This document shows, piece by piece, positions 24,255-35,800 of a stretch of 64,000 nucleotides of DNA. The stretch comes from Rosellinia necatrix (taxonomy: Eukaryota; Ascomycota; Sordariomycetes; Xylariales; Xylariaceae), in contig JAGYVD010000004.1 in assembly GCA_021209875.1 (NCBI GenBank), positions 2,542,001 through 2,606,000 on the forward strand, given 5' to 3'. The notes under the pieces were generated by a model that did no database searches, was not told the DNA's origin, and saw only the letters and a list, made by a program, of their open reading frames with translations. Numbering within the stretch: position 1 is the stretch's first letter; every line of letters begins with the position of its first letter. The translations under genes were made by a program, and so were the position numbers.

Positions 24255-27200
24255 GGCACATACATACCAGATGCCACCCATGAAGCAATAATCAAGTTTG
24301 GGGCCTCTCAGCTTCTATCCTGTCGGCCACACAGCTAACTAGCCGTATCTCGCGAGGGAAATGAAACGTCCACTCTCAGCTGCTACCAAATTGGCATTGC
24401 TAAGCACGTAAGTCGGCACTGCACTGCACTGCACGTGCTCATCCGCCCACTGATAGGTAGGTACCTAACCCAGGTGGCTGATTGCTAATTGGGCATATAT
24501 CAGGTGAAGCAAGGTTAAAACTACCTACCCAGATAGCCGCTGGCGGTTGGGCCTCGGTTTGCTGTGCAATCAATCGGAACCCATGGGAACCGACTGGTAG
24601 CGGCGCACCGCGTGTTGGCAGGTCGGGTCACCCATATCAATACCGGCTACGTCCTCCGAGCCATGTATATGCTCTCCCAAAACTAGTCCACTTACATGCC
24701 ATAGTGCACATGTGTCTGATTGTAGCTATACATGGCTGTCCAAGGCCATTGGCACGACTTCGCAGGCGTACGTACCTCTCTTGCGGCCGGGGCCGGTAAT
24801 TTCAATTTCGGTTGAGCTTGGTAGCCTCGATTTCCCATCGTACGTAAGGCCTCGGGCTCGGACGGGGTCGAGAGCAAACTCGCCTTGAGATAGGGAGCAC
24901 TTCGATCAAACAGGCGCAAGTTCCAGGAAGAGTGTGGGTTAGTCTCGTTCGCCTCACTGTCTCCGTGATTATTCAGATCCCCGTCATCATCCCTACGAGT
25001 TGGTTATTGCCGCCACGAGAACTTTTCTCAACCCTGAATCCGCCATGTACAACAAACACTTACCTGGGCAATTTCCTGCCTACTGCCGTCTCCTTCTCGA
25101 GACGCCCGAATTGTATCATGCGGGAAACAGTACCGCATGTGTGGATGCTGATTCGACCGCGGTGGGGGGGGGGATCTCTAGACTCGGTAGAGCTCAAATA
25201 GCTACACTACATAGGTAGCCGACACGCGACCCTGAAGGTCGACTGAAACACACTAGCCTGCTCTGGGTTGACACGACGGATTGGTCGATTCTCAAGCTCC
25301 CGACACGGCTGTTGTGAGTGATGTATCGGAAATTTTGGTGATTATGATAGCCAGGGAGCATCATACCACCATCCCTTCCTGGCGTGCCGGGACGCCTTTC
25401 ACCATGGTGCCTAATTAATACCCAATCGACCAGGTTGCTTCATTCCCACGATCAGTGCCGATAATCTACAACACACCCAAAGGCTTCCGGGGGAATCCTT
25501 GCACCGATGAGAATAGAAAACGTTGGGGCCCACACCGGAAAATCCCAAGCCAGCCCAAGATTCCCGCAAACCTTGGTGTTGCGGAGTCGGAGATCCATAT
25601 AGCTACTACACTACGTGCTGACGGTCATTATAGTAACCCTGCGCCCGAAATGGCGCCCAAAATGCTAAAGATATTTTGATACGCCATTGGCCTTTCAAAC
25701 CCGGCACGGTAGGGACTGCCCCATGGGCGGTCTGCTCATCAGGCAGAAAACCACGGGTGTGCTTGGTTTCTGGAACGGGGTTCTTCTCGGGACCTGGTGT
25801 TCGTATCGATTATGTTTGCCGCTGCCTGGGCACATTCTATCGTCAAAGCCCGTCCTGGTTCCGTTAAGCTTCTAGAAGCTATATAACAGTAACCGCCTGG
25901 CCCTTGCTGGCGGTTGGCATGCAGGGATAGTCACACGAGTCGTGCTAGATCGTAGATTGGCCGTTTTGTTGGTGCCGTGGATCACATGATCTCTATTGAT
26001 TCTACTTCCGGCTCTGTCCGTGGCTGGTCGATAACGAGTACCACCCAAGCAATAGCCCCCCATCCCCATCCGTGTTTCCCAAGTGATCACACAGAGATAC
26101 TCTCTCTCCCCCCATTACGACACATTCGATGGATGATTCAGTACTACGTAATGCTGCCCGGGGCTAGATGCGCCAAGGCTGCCATTGTGTGAGCGCGTGG
26201 TTATTGTTACCAGTTTACGGTTGACCAAGGCAGATTGTCAAGGACTTTGCAAATCCTCCCTCCGCAAAACAATCAGCGGCAACAGGTGGTGCTATCAGCA
26301 CTCCTCGTTCATATCATTGGCCTCAGGCCGACTGGAAGTCTCATGCGCTGGGCGAGGGCGAGCGATACGAAGTACCCCGTATCCCGGGGTTGGGTGCGAG
26401 GGCCAATCATCTATAATATACAATCTTACGCCGTGTTCTATTAGGCAGTTGTTCCTGCGTAACTGTACAGTGGTGGAGTTGCATGTATAACTACCCGGTG
26501 CTCGGATGCGACGCAACCCCAGGGTAGCAGGCGCATTAAACGGGAGAGGTCTATGGATTCATCGATTGGCCCCTGATGTTTCAACGTCTTTCAGCCTTGT
26601 CTAGAACGGATGTAATGCGGGCAGTACCGAAGCACCTGGCTACACGTACATTAGATAGCTAATGAGATTGTAGATCGTGGAAATGAGGCTGCATGAATTA
26701 CTCGTTTCCTCGTGGCGATGGCGCATGAGCGACGGCGACACCATCGTCTTGCTAGTCCTGCATTAGCCCAGATGGGAGATATGATCGATGCAGTTCCAGG
26801 GATGATATGCGGCAGGCTCACGCACTAGCACTGTTAATATTATCAGTACATCAGTATATGACTGGCTCGCCGCTTGCGCAACCGAGACTTTGCCGTTGGC
26901 ATCGTCCGCCAGATAACTACACGTGTAGCTGCTTTGTATTGGTCGATAGGTACACTACACGTACACCATCGGAATTTGACTAGCAGCCTTTGGGATCCAG
27001 TGGCCTAAGCCGTATTCACCGCTAGCAAACGCGATTCGAGAAGGGCTAGTCCAGGGTGGTACTGGCCTCGGCTGCTTGACTGTGGTTCGGAGATTAAAGA
27101 CGGCTTGGCTGACCAGACCAACAAGCGCGCTTGTATATTAGCCTCAAAGGGAAACCTTCCAGAACCTTTCTGAACGACGTTACATCCAAACCGGCATGTG

Positions 27201-27767
27201 CGGCTTCATGCTTACATATTAAAAAAAAAACGAGGCGTCTCTCTATGTTGCCGAGATGTCGGACGACGACATGGTATGGCATGTCGCCGAATGCCACTAC
27301 ACCAAGAACGGATGGACAGGTCATAATAACGGGCGACAATTGGCTTCTCGTACGGATCTGGCGCCAACAAACGGTTCGTTTACCTCTTTTTTCTTATTTT
27401 AAATAAAGCACCCGAAAAAAAGGGTCTTGCGGAAGTCTCATCCTCAGCCACCAGAGGGTGCGTGGCTTGCCCATCGACTGGCACTGAAGAATCAGGGTAA
27501 GGTATACCGTGTATGTGGTAGCATTGCCGGTTTTTCCCGGCTATATTAAATGAAACGTCTGAGCTGCCTTCCCACTTCTGGGGTCTTCTCGGGCCAAAGG
27601 ACGCGATGTTGCATTACCAAGCGATTACTCGACACACTGAGCACGTGTACATTATGCGAAAACTCCCTACCCAGAGGTCCGAGCCACCTACGAGATCGGC
27701 TTCGTTTCGGGGCGGACTTCCCGACTTGGGTTGGCTACTTGGGCTGGCCACTTGGGCGATGCGCACA

Positions 27768-27769
<2 letters not shown>

Positions 27770-27801
<32 letters not shown>
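27770..27801. repeat. GT dinucleotide microsatellite
   Basis: An uninterrupted TG/GT run of about 32 bases. Frames through it give Cys/Val strings and are not genes. Confidence 0.95.
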
Positions 27802-27804
<3 letters not shown>

Positions 27805-28924
27805 CGCGCTGGCCAGGCTTCGGATTAAGACCTACTAGTAGGGCAGCAAGAGGGCTATAGGTGAGGCAGGCGGACCAATAGAGGTCTCGTGCGTGCTGTA
27901 GGCGGTATATCTACAAACATCCTTTATAGACTTATTCGCGCGCTTCAGCATGCCTAGAGGCGCAAGGTCGGGGTGGCGAGACTAGCAGTCATTTCGCCTA
28001 GCCAGCCAGTATCCGGTTTGATGTTGCATCGCGGGCCGCTTGTCAGTGGCATTGGCACGCCCAAATGTGGCATTATCACCCTTATAACAATCCCATGTCC
28101 TGGAATGGGCTTTAGACGGCCACGTCTAGCCAGGCATTCCTGCTGTAATCGCGTCATAACCCACACGTGGCCATGGCTGGGGAAGATGCCGGGCTGGAAG
28201 CTCCAGAAAGCTAACTATTCTTCTAGCTTCCTTCGTCAGATGCTAGCTGGTACATGAAACATGACGCCCGCCTGAGATTACGCAATAGTCACCGACTACC
28301 TCCCGAGCGGCCCAGAATGGGGTCACCGTCTTGACCGGTACCTCTTAGGGACTGCTAAGGAGTATGATGGAGTTGCATGATGGTAGAGATGGCAGCACCT
28401 CTAACCCTTCTCGACACAAACCTATGAAGGCAGCACAGCTATGCTCAAATGGCATCCACAATACATCTTTTTTTTTTTTTTTGGCCCTAGTGCATATCAC
28501 AATGACCCGTAACGGGGACGCCGAGGAGGACTAACAGGCTGAGGACCACTTAGCACCGTCGATTCCCTCGTGGCTGATTACTCGGAACTACCAGCACGGG
28601 CCATTGAGTATTGGTATCATCAACTCGGCCCATTCGGCTTCAAGATTTGTGCATACACAGGCGTTGGACTGCCATCTTTCCAAGTCCTTCCGCTTGACCC
28701 CGACGTGACATAGCTACATACATCATAATACTAATACATTCTTTGTACACCTGGGTATATACTATTCCACGGAACGCCGTCGAGTGTAAGACGATACTGG
28801 ATACTGGGCGCGGTCCGTATATGCACGACGGGGTGTCGAAGAAGTTCAAGAAAGGCTCCCATGCGAATATACGGCGTGGTTCCCTGGCCAATTCGTTCAT
28901 TGGCCGAGATTCGGGGTGGGTATT

Positions 28925-29951
28925 CTATCTCTTGACCCATGCAGGGCTCTTTCTTGCTTTCACGTGGCCAGCCTTCTTCCTTTCTACTGATCTCGGGTCT
29001 CGTGTGATACAGCCGGCTACATGCGAATATTAGAGCCTAGTACTGGGGACCGGGAACCGGTTTAGTTGTTCACTGATGTAGACTTGACTTACCTCGTCGC
29101 AAAGGTGTTTTCAAAGGCGGTTCGTGAACAACAAGCGCTTTGGCGATGGCCATAGCCAATGCTTCGGCCTGTCCGGTGGAGCCACCACCACTCACCAGGG
29201 CCCAAACATTGTATTTGTCTAGTCTATCTGTAGCCTTCAGCCCCCAGACAGCGCTCTCACGGTCATGAACCCGGCCAAACGCTTCGCTTATGGGCTTGCC
29301 ATTGATCAGAACTTCGCCGGTTCCCTCAACGAGCCAGGCCCGGGCGACCGACGACTTGCGCCTGCCAACACCATGCGATCTGCCGAATCTGTCGACAACA
29401 GTTGCCTTTGGACGGTTGAGGTAATTGTTGATATCTCGCTTGAACGGCTGGAGGCCTTCTGTGACCTCTTCTGGCATTAGGTCCGGATGTATCTGACTCA
29501 ACCTCTTCACCAATGCGATACAGGTCGCATAGTCCCTCGCCTTAACATGCTCGCCAATTGACACCCTGTATTGTTCCTTTGTTTTCCAGGCGACTCGTTC
29601 GACCTGACTGTGGTGCAGGGACGGTAGCCGGGCGTATTTTTGTGCGAGATCTTGTATTTGCACGAAGCTATCGTTGAACTGAGGGAGCCGCGTGTAGTAG
29701 GACGGCGAAACGGGCATAGGACGTGCGAATGTGGTTATGACTTCATCGCCCCCCATTTCCAACGAACCGAGCGCATCTTCGAGCGCATTGTCGGGCCCGT
29801 TGTCGAGCTGCCGCCGGGGAGCTGTTGTTGCAAGCGTTCGCCTCGGGGCGGCGTTCTTCGACTGTGCGGCTTTGGCAAGAGACGGCCATTGCTTTGTTGT
29901 TGACGTGGGCAAGGCCCTCAAACAGCGTGTGCCATAGCGTAACGAAGACAT
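28925..29951 (-). CDS. MRPS9: mitochondrial small-subunit ribosomal protein uS9m
   Basis: Predicted 316-aa precursor. Exons 29951-29093 and 29016-28925 with a 76-nt intron; the donor is AGGTAAGT, and the acceptor TAG lies just before the conserved last exon. The start is the ATG of [13 protein letters not shown]; the upstream frame has only non-ATG starts. The N-terminus is Arg/Ser/Ala-rich without acids for about 40 residues, as expected for a mitochondrial presequence. The uS9 domain fills the C-terminal 130 residues: [32 protein letters not shown], then [20 protein letters not shown]. The second exon supplies the universal basic tail [20 protein letters not shown] ending in KR, which reaches toward the ribosomal decoding centre. 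The long N-terminal extension is typical of fungal mitochondrial uS9. It is transcribed divergently from eEF1B-gamma across about 435 bp. Confidence 0.95.
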
Positions 29952-30386
29952 GGTTGCTACGGTAGAACCGTCATAGCCGACGTAAGGCCGTGTGGGTGAG
30001 CTGTGTGGCGAACAGAAGCGGTAGCTCCTGACGTCGACGTGCACTTTCGAAGTTTTCGGTGATGGCGCGCAGCCAGGACTGAGTGGATCCTTGCCTATGT
30101 TGTTGGGCTGCGACCATTGGCTCAAGCCAGGCCTGCTTCGCAATTAGGATGCTCCGAATTGCCGACCAAGTGAAGAAGGAAGAAGGAGGGGCTGGGGGTC
30201 TGCGCCTGCGTTCGGCGGGTTAAGGCTGGTTAGTACCTAGGTACATACCTCGGTGTTGCCCCGCCTCCTAACTTTCGAAAAATTAGATGTAAAAAACTCG
30301 GGTGCCTCAAGGAGGAAACCCAAACACAACTTCTTCCAACTTCCCTCCCCCTCCCAATTTCTTCCAGCACCAGCTTCTCAGCAACC
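29952..30386. promoter_or_regulatory. shared intergenic region between uS9m and eEF1B-gamma
   Basis: About 435 bp separate the two start codons, so it must contain both promoters and 5' leaders. Immediately before the eEF1B-gamma ATG (about 30328-30386) the plus strand is strongly pyrimidine-rich (CTTCTTCCAAC, CCCTCCCCCTCCC), the usual leader composition of highly expressed fungal translation genes, ending in GCAACC before ATG. No TATA box can be assigned with confidence. Confidence 0.6.
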
Positions 30387-32003
30387 ATGGCGCCCTTCGG
30401 AAAGATCTTTACCAGGGAGGTAAGCAGCGCTGTCTTGTCTTCGCGCATTACTTCTGCATTGTTCCCATGGGTGTGCTGACAGCGAGCTCGTCGCATAGCT
30501 CAATCCCCGCACTACCGCCATCCTCGCCGTTGCGAAGGCGAACGGCCTCGAGCTTGAGACCGTCGAGGTCGATGCTGCGAACCCCTCTGCGGAACTTCTG
30601 GAGCACAATAAGCTCGGCAAGGTCCCTACCTTCGTCGGCAGCGATGGTTACTCCCTCACCGAGACCATCGCCATCTCTATCTACAGTAAGTGGCTCCTGT
30701 TTTGCTTCCCTCCAGCATTGCATCGCGCTCTAGCCTGCCATCGGCGCTTGATATGATGACATAGACCTCTATTTATACAGTTATCCCTGGCTGAATCACT
30801 TGTGTTGATATCGCTCTACCTTCTGATCCTATCCGCTTCTCTATGCTCCTGAGTTTTTTTTTTTTTTCGTGGCGAGATAAAAACGGATGGCTGACACCAT
30901 TTCTAGTTACCTCCCAGAATGAGAAGACAACCCTCCTCGGCAAGACCAAGCAAGAGTAGGCTTTCCCTTCGCCCTATGTGCTCCCAATAACCCCCGCTGA
31001 CTATTTTATAAGCTACGCCTCTATTCTGAAATGGATGTCTTTCTTCAACAGCGAGGTTATCTCTAGCCTAGGTGCCTGGTACCGCCCGCTCCTAGGTTTG
31101 GATGCCTATAATAAGAAGAACATCGACGAAGCCATCAAGGCCTCGAAGAAGGCGGTCGCTATCGTAGAGGAGCACCTTGTTCACAACACCTATCTCGTTG
31201 GCGAGCGTATCACACTGGCCGATCTCTTCGCTACCAGCATCATCTCGCGTGGTTTCCAGTTCTTTTACGACGCCGAGTGGCGCTCCGAGAATCCTAACAC
31301 TACTCGATGGTACGAGACTGTCTATAACCAACCCATCTACCTCGCTGTTTCCAAGCCTCTTGAGTTCCTCGAGAAGCCTAAGCTGGTCAACGTCCCCCCC
31401 AAGAAAGCTGAGCAGCCCAAGGCTAAGAAAGCCGAGCAACCCAAGGCCCAGCCCAAACCTGCCCCCAAGCCCGCCCCGGCTGCGGAGGAAGAGGAAGAGG
31501 CTGCTCCCGCTCCTAAGCCTAAGCACCCTATTGATCTTCTCCCCAGATCGGAGTACCCCTTGGATGAGTGGAAGCGGTTTTACTCGAACAACCCTGCTGA
31601 TCAGGCTATGGAATATTTCTGGAAGACGGTTCCTTTCAAGGATTACTCCATCTGGCAGGTTGAATACAAGTATAACGATGAGCTAAGACTAGTGTTCATG
31701 TCCAACAACCTAATTGGTGGATTCAACAACCGCCTCGAGGGTTCTCGTAAGTACCTATTTGGTGCCGCCAGTGTATACGGCGAGAACCATGACTCGGTCA
31801 TTTCGGGTGCCTTCGTTATCCGTGGCGATGAGTATCTACCGGTATTCGATGTCGCACCCGACTATGAAAGTTTCACCTTCAAGAAGCTCGACCCCGAAAA
31901 TGCTGAGGACCGGGCTATTGTCGAGTCACGGTGGAAGTTTGACAAGCCTGTCACCGTCGGCGATAAGGAGTACAAGTATGCCGATGGTAAGGTCTTCAAA
32001 TAA
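30387..32003 (+). CDS. translation elongation factor 1B gamma subunit
   Basis: Predicted 419-aa protein. Exons 30387-30419, 30499-30685, 30907-30955, 31013-32003; introns of 79, 221 and 57 nt. The 33-nt first exon encodes MAPFGKIFTRE. Domain order is that of eEF1B-gamma: a GST-like N-terminal domain (NGLELETVEV, LLEHNKLGKVPTFVG, LTETIAISIY), a GST C-terminal domain (VEEHLVHNTYLVGERITLAD), a Lys/Ala/Pro and Glu-rich linker near 215-255, and the conserved C-terminal domain (PLDEWKRFYSNNP, FWKTVPFKDYSIWQVEYKYN, GAFVIRGDEY) ending in VFK. It scaffolds the guanine-nucleotide exchange complex that recharges eEF1A in the cytosol. The second intron contains a T13 run. The length agrees with the fungal family. 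Duplicate S. cerevisiae genes are TEF4 and CAM1; no single symbol is assigned. Confidence 0.96.
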
Positions 32004-33725
32004 AGGACGATTATAATTAAAGTATAGTCGGATTACGCATTGACGAGGTTATGCCCAACGGGAACGGGAACGGTATGGGAAGGAAAACGGAAGGGCATGA
32101 ATGAGCCGTCAACGTCTAGCTGACTTCTGAGCTAAGTGTGAAGCCTAAAGGGCTTCTAAAGAATAAAAAATAAGTAAACCTATGATACCCAGTGACTGGC
32201 CGTTTTTGTATTCTGTGCTGTGAACACGTGAATGCTCTCTTCATGTTTTCACTATGACACCGGTCAGCCAAATAGCCAGCCAGCCACCTCACGGGATATC
32301 AGCCTGTTAGCAATTCAAGTCGGCGTGCAACAGGTAACCATATTGTTTGCACGGACTCGTGGGGATTCTAAGCACGTCACTGGCTACATTAATTCGCTGC
32401 CTAGATAATAAATACGAAATGAGTACGTTTATTTCAGACATGGATGTTGGCTGAAGTACCTAAATATGCACTGTTATTCTTGACCCGCTGCCTCTCATTA
32501 ACTTCCTTGCCCAATTAGAGTCGAACGCAATCGGATTTGTGCCCTCAGGCTATGCCGTGGCGTCAGAGATGCTTAATTCCGCACATGTTGGCGTCCTCTC
32601 ATTTAAAATGGGTTAAACTCCTCCCGTCAATACAGAGGACACCAACAGTTATCACTATGTCTTCAGCTTAGGCACGGGGATTACTGTTCTTTTTCTTCTT
32701 TTAGTTGCGTTTTCTTGATAACACGGAGAACCCCCATCATCTGCAACGTAACTAAAATAACAACGCCTCCTTTTGATCTTCATCTAGAAGACGACGAAAT
32801 CGAGACCCATGTTTAATATGGGCCAAGGAAAGCAACAGAGCCGGCCCAGTGTCCAGTGTCTCAGAGGACGATCTATCTACGTATAATGCCTTGGAATCCG
32901 AAATCGGACGATAGAAGAGCCTTGCAGTAGTTTGTTAATTTCCTGTCGCGTCGTGGAGTGCCTTAATTACCAATCCTCGTGCTCGCTCCGTTATACCGTG
33001 CGGTATATAGGGGCATAAGGGGGACTATTCGGAGTCGTAAGTTGGACAGAGGGCATTTATGAGGTGTGATGGTAAACGGGGGGCCACCGGCGGGGACGAG
33101 AGCGCGCGGTTGCGGTATTCCCCGAAGGGCAATAACCAGCAGAGGTAGAGTACATCACATGACGTTGGCGGAGTTTCAGGGGGGGAAGGGTGTGGTCCGC
33201 GGGCAGAATTAACTATGGGGATGAAAGCAAGAGACGTACGAAAACCTCGTGATCATCATTGAATGTAGGTACCCTGTCTTCCCATTTTACAACCCACTCT
33301 AGTCCTCTCGCATCTCCACACGCCTATGCGTGGACAAGAGCGCCTCATAGTTGCCGGCACGCATACATACTGTAAGGTAGTTCTTCAGATAGGTAGCCCC
33401 GGCAGATTTGGAATACAAAACCTTGCCTGCGTGCCCTAGTTTGCATGAAAAAGAGCTGGTCATGGGTATAAGTCTCGAAACCTTGAACTGGGCGCGTAAC
33501 TGTCTCTTCCAATAATGCCAAGGATCTGAATACCCGAACTCCGGGGCGTACGAGTGAAACTCGACTGGATAGAGGTTAATCGGTACCAAAACGGGCGGGT
33601 TGGATCGCGTGTTACTCTGGGTTTCATTATACAAGTGTATTATATCGGGTGACCGAGTTGTAGCTCGATTTGGAGCTGATCAATCGACCGTTCTGTCTCT
33701 GCTATTTCCGCCTCGGTATGCGGCC
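32004..33725. other. intergenic between convergent eEF1B-gamma and SAD1
   Basis: 1.7 kb holding the 3' ends of two convergent genes. An A-rich stretch near 32160-32180 lies shortly after the eEF1B-gamma stop and may include its polyadenylation region. The minus-strand frame 33634-33299 resembles no family, and I see no other gene. Confidence 0.6.
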
Positions 33726-35366
33726 CTAGCGCTTTTGCTTCCCCTTGGGGTCCCGCCGTCTCTCCCAGACCTGCAAATACGACTCGCCAAGGTATAGTAG
33801 TTCCTTTTGGATCCCCTCTACAAACAGGTCTTGGCACACGACCCACTCGTCTCGCCCCTTATCCTTAAGCTGGACCTTCCACGTCTTGCGCTCTTCTCCG
33901 GTATCCGCTACATCCTCCTTCGCCCGCACGGCCTCGTGCGTGACGTTGGCGACGAGGTCATACCAGATCGGCTCACCGGGAGGGTGATTCACAGGGCTCG
34001 GTTCTACGTACGGCGATACATCCAGGCCGATGCGGGCGTCGAATGTGACGATGGTCGGGTTGCGTTCTGAGACGAACTTGTTCTTAGAGAAGCGTTTGAT
34101 ATGGAATATGAGATACGGGGGTAAGGGATGCATCAGCCGATATCGTTTCCGCTGAGCTAGGTGTTCTTGTGCCTTTACCCCGTCGTATTTTGACAAGATA
34201 GTCGTCAAGGGCACTTGAGGGATGATATTACCCTCCATGTCGTCCTGGAACAACGGGGCCGGGGGCAGGTCGAGAGTGAGTAGCAAGAACCGACTGATGT
34301 CCGCCTTGACCTCGGCGGCCTCTTCAAACCGTAACCGATCACCAACGTCGGCCTTTGCCGTAATAGCCTGTGACTCGACCTTGAGCTTACCCTGAAAGAT
34401 GCGTTGTATAATGCTGCTACCGGGTTTCGTCTTGCTCCCGCCTAGCCCCAGATGAAGGTTGTTTAAAAACCAAGACAGAAAGTCAACAGGGTCGGACTGC
34501 TCTGTTAAGGTAAACTTCTTGTTGGACCTGAGCGAGATCTCTTGCAGAAGTTCGTGCGGCGAGACGTGGCTTTTGAAGGCGCGGGCATTCCATATCTTCC
34601 GGAAGAGAATGGCGCACCGTCTGACGAGCTCCGGGCGCGACGAGAAATCCTCGAGTAAAAAGAAATTGCGTAGCGGCTCGACGTGGGACAGCGCCTGCAC
34701 CACAACGTTGAGGTAGTCGTTCTCTTTGATATTGTTCATGCCCACATAGCCCGGGGTGTACTGCTTCCCGTCGAGCGTCCAGGCCGTCCTCGGCTTGCGG
34801 TCCAGCCCCATAACCTCTTCCCTCGAGTATCTAGGGTCGGAGACGTATTTGATGTCGTCGAGCGACTTGCTCCTGACCTCGTACCCCTCGGGCAAGACGT
34901 ACACCTTCTGCGCCTCCATGTTGATGAAGACGTGGTGGCCGTCGCCGAGCGCGTGGAAGTACGCGTGCGACTTGGGCCCTCTCCCCTGGAAGTACCTCCC
35001 ACACACCAGGCACGCGTAGACGTTGATGTTGGATAGACTGATGGAGCAGAGTTTCTCGAAGTCGAAGTCGAGGACGTTGCGATCTATGGTGTCGAGGTAT
35101 AGGTCGCCGTATCCCTCCGTCGGGGCGGATTGCCGTATCGGCGCCTTCGCGGGCTCGTCGTGGTCGTGGTCGTGGTCGTGGTCGTCGTGGTCGTAGTCGT
35201 GGTCGTGGCCATCGTCACTCCCGATGTCCGCGGTGCTATCTTCGGGATCGGTTGCGATGGCGGTTCCATTTGACTCGGGCCCTTCGTCGAACCGCGACCT
35301 CTTCGACGCGGGCGAATCGACACCATGCAATTCGTCAAGCGCCTCGGAGGCCTGTCTCTTGGACAT
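33726..35366 (-). CDS. SAD1: SAD1/USP39 tri-snRNP splicing factor (inactive ubiquitin protease fold)
   Basis: Single-exon, 546 aa, starting at ATG MSKRQASEALDE. Residues 50-72 are an acidic HD-repeat (DDGHDHDYDHDDHDHDHDHD) encoded by a GTGGTC-type repeat. A UBP-type zinc finger spans about 104-150 (Cys119, Cys122, His134, His138, His144/145 in VYACLVCGRYFQGRG and SHAYFHALGDGHH). The USP fold follows from about 205. At the position of the catalytic Cys box the sequence is GMNNIKENDYLN, with Asp217 instead of Cys, as in human USP39 (NNIKANDY), so protease activity is not expected. The late box reads WYDLVANVTHE. In the family this protein is needed for U4/U6.U5 tri-snRNP function and pre-mRNA splicing in the nucleus. 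It is convergent with eEF1B-gamma. Confidence 0.94.
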   Translation of the reverse strand: MSKRQASEALDELHGVDSPASKRSRFDEGPESNGTAIATDPEDSTADIGSDDGHDHDYDHDDHDHDHDHDEPAKAPIRQSAPTEGYGDLYLDTIDRNVLDFDFEKLCSISLSNINVYACLVCGRYFQGRGPKSHAYFHALGDGHHVFINMEAQKVYVLPEGYEVRSKSLDDIKYVSDPRYSREEVMGLDRKPRTAWTLDGKQYTPGYVGMNNIKENDYLNVVVQALSHVEPLRNFFLLEDFSSRPELVRRCAILFRKIWNARAFKSHVSPHELLQEISLRSNKKFTLTEQSDPVDFLSWFLNNLHLGLGGSKTKPGSSIIQRIFQGKLKVESQAITAKADVGDRLRFEEAAEVKADISRFLLLTLDLPPAPLFQDDMEGNIIPQVPLTTILSKYDGVKAQEHLAQRKRYRLMHPLPPYLIFHIKRFSKNKFVSERNPTIVTFDARIGLDVSPYVEPSPVNHPPGEPIWYDLVANVTHEAVRAKEDVADTGEERKTWKVQLKDKGRDEWVVCQDLFVEGIQKELLYLGESYLQVWERRRDPKGKQKR

Positions 35367-35719
35367 TTCGGCTTGTGGTATTCGGGAACGAGGATTGCGA
35401 TTGCATGCACCGGGCGCAAATCAAATGGGCGTGCTACGCGAACGGACTTGGACGGACTTGGACGCAGCTTGTACGGAGAGAGCCAGACGGGGATGCGCCG
35501 TATGAATGTGTATGTAGTTGTGAGCTAGTCTAGAGCCGTAGCTAGGTAGGCTAGGTACGTACCTAAGCTTAGGTGGTGATACATACTAAAGCGATGAGGC
35601 TGAGATCTCAGATTGCCATTAGCAACAGCGGAAGAATTTATCTTAGCAAACACCCCTCTAACAATAGTGCCGCCACCCTAGGTAGGTAGGTACTACTTTC
35701 ATACCCTACCGAAGTACCT

Positions 35720-35800
35720 AAGTTACTACCTACAGTAGTAGTAGTAGTAGTAGTATTAACGTCTAATCTAGGTGTCTGACAGTGAAGTTACTACCTACAG
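35720..35800. mobile_element. solo terminus of the 37965 element inside 16-bp direct repeats
   Basis: The 49 bases 35736-35784 (TAG repeats, then TATTAACGTCTAATCTAGG and GTGTCTGACAGTG) equal one inverted-repeat arm of the element at 37965-38120. They are flanked by perfect 16-bp direct copies of AAGTTACTACCTACAG at 35720-35735 and 35785-35800. The direct repeats look like a target duplication or a recombination footprint. No second arm is present nearby. Confidence 0.75.

Larger units (their letters stand above)
19809..28924. other. 9-kb gene-poor region
   Basis: No gene recognised. The part just above 19808 is the likely promoter of the preceding minus-strand gene. Contents: CAT/GAT triplets near 21990-22000, a purine-rich AAG run near 22060-22085, TGCC and CCTA/GGTA clusters (22161-22225, 22310-22445), TTTTG runs at 23129-23156, CCTA fragments around 23370-23520, the 13-mer array at 24187-24254, a GT microsatellite at 27770-27801 and a poly-T run near 28469-28482. 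Remaining sequence between 24500 and 28600 is complex but has no open frame with family resemblance. Confidence 0.55.

Noticed and set aside
33299..33634. 111-codon minus-strand frame downstream of SAD1
   Set aside because: No family resemblance, and SAD1 itself ends cleanly at 33726 with a normal C-terminus, so it is not a missing SAD1 exon.
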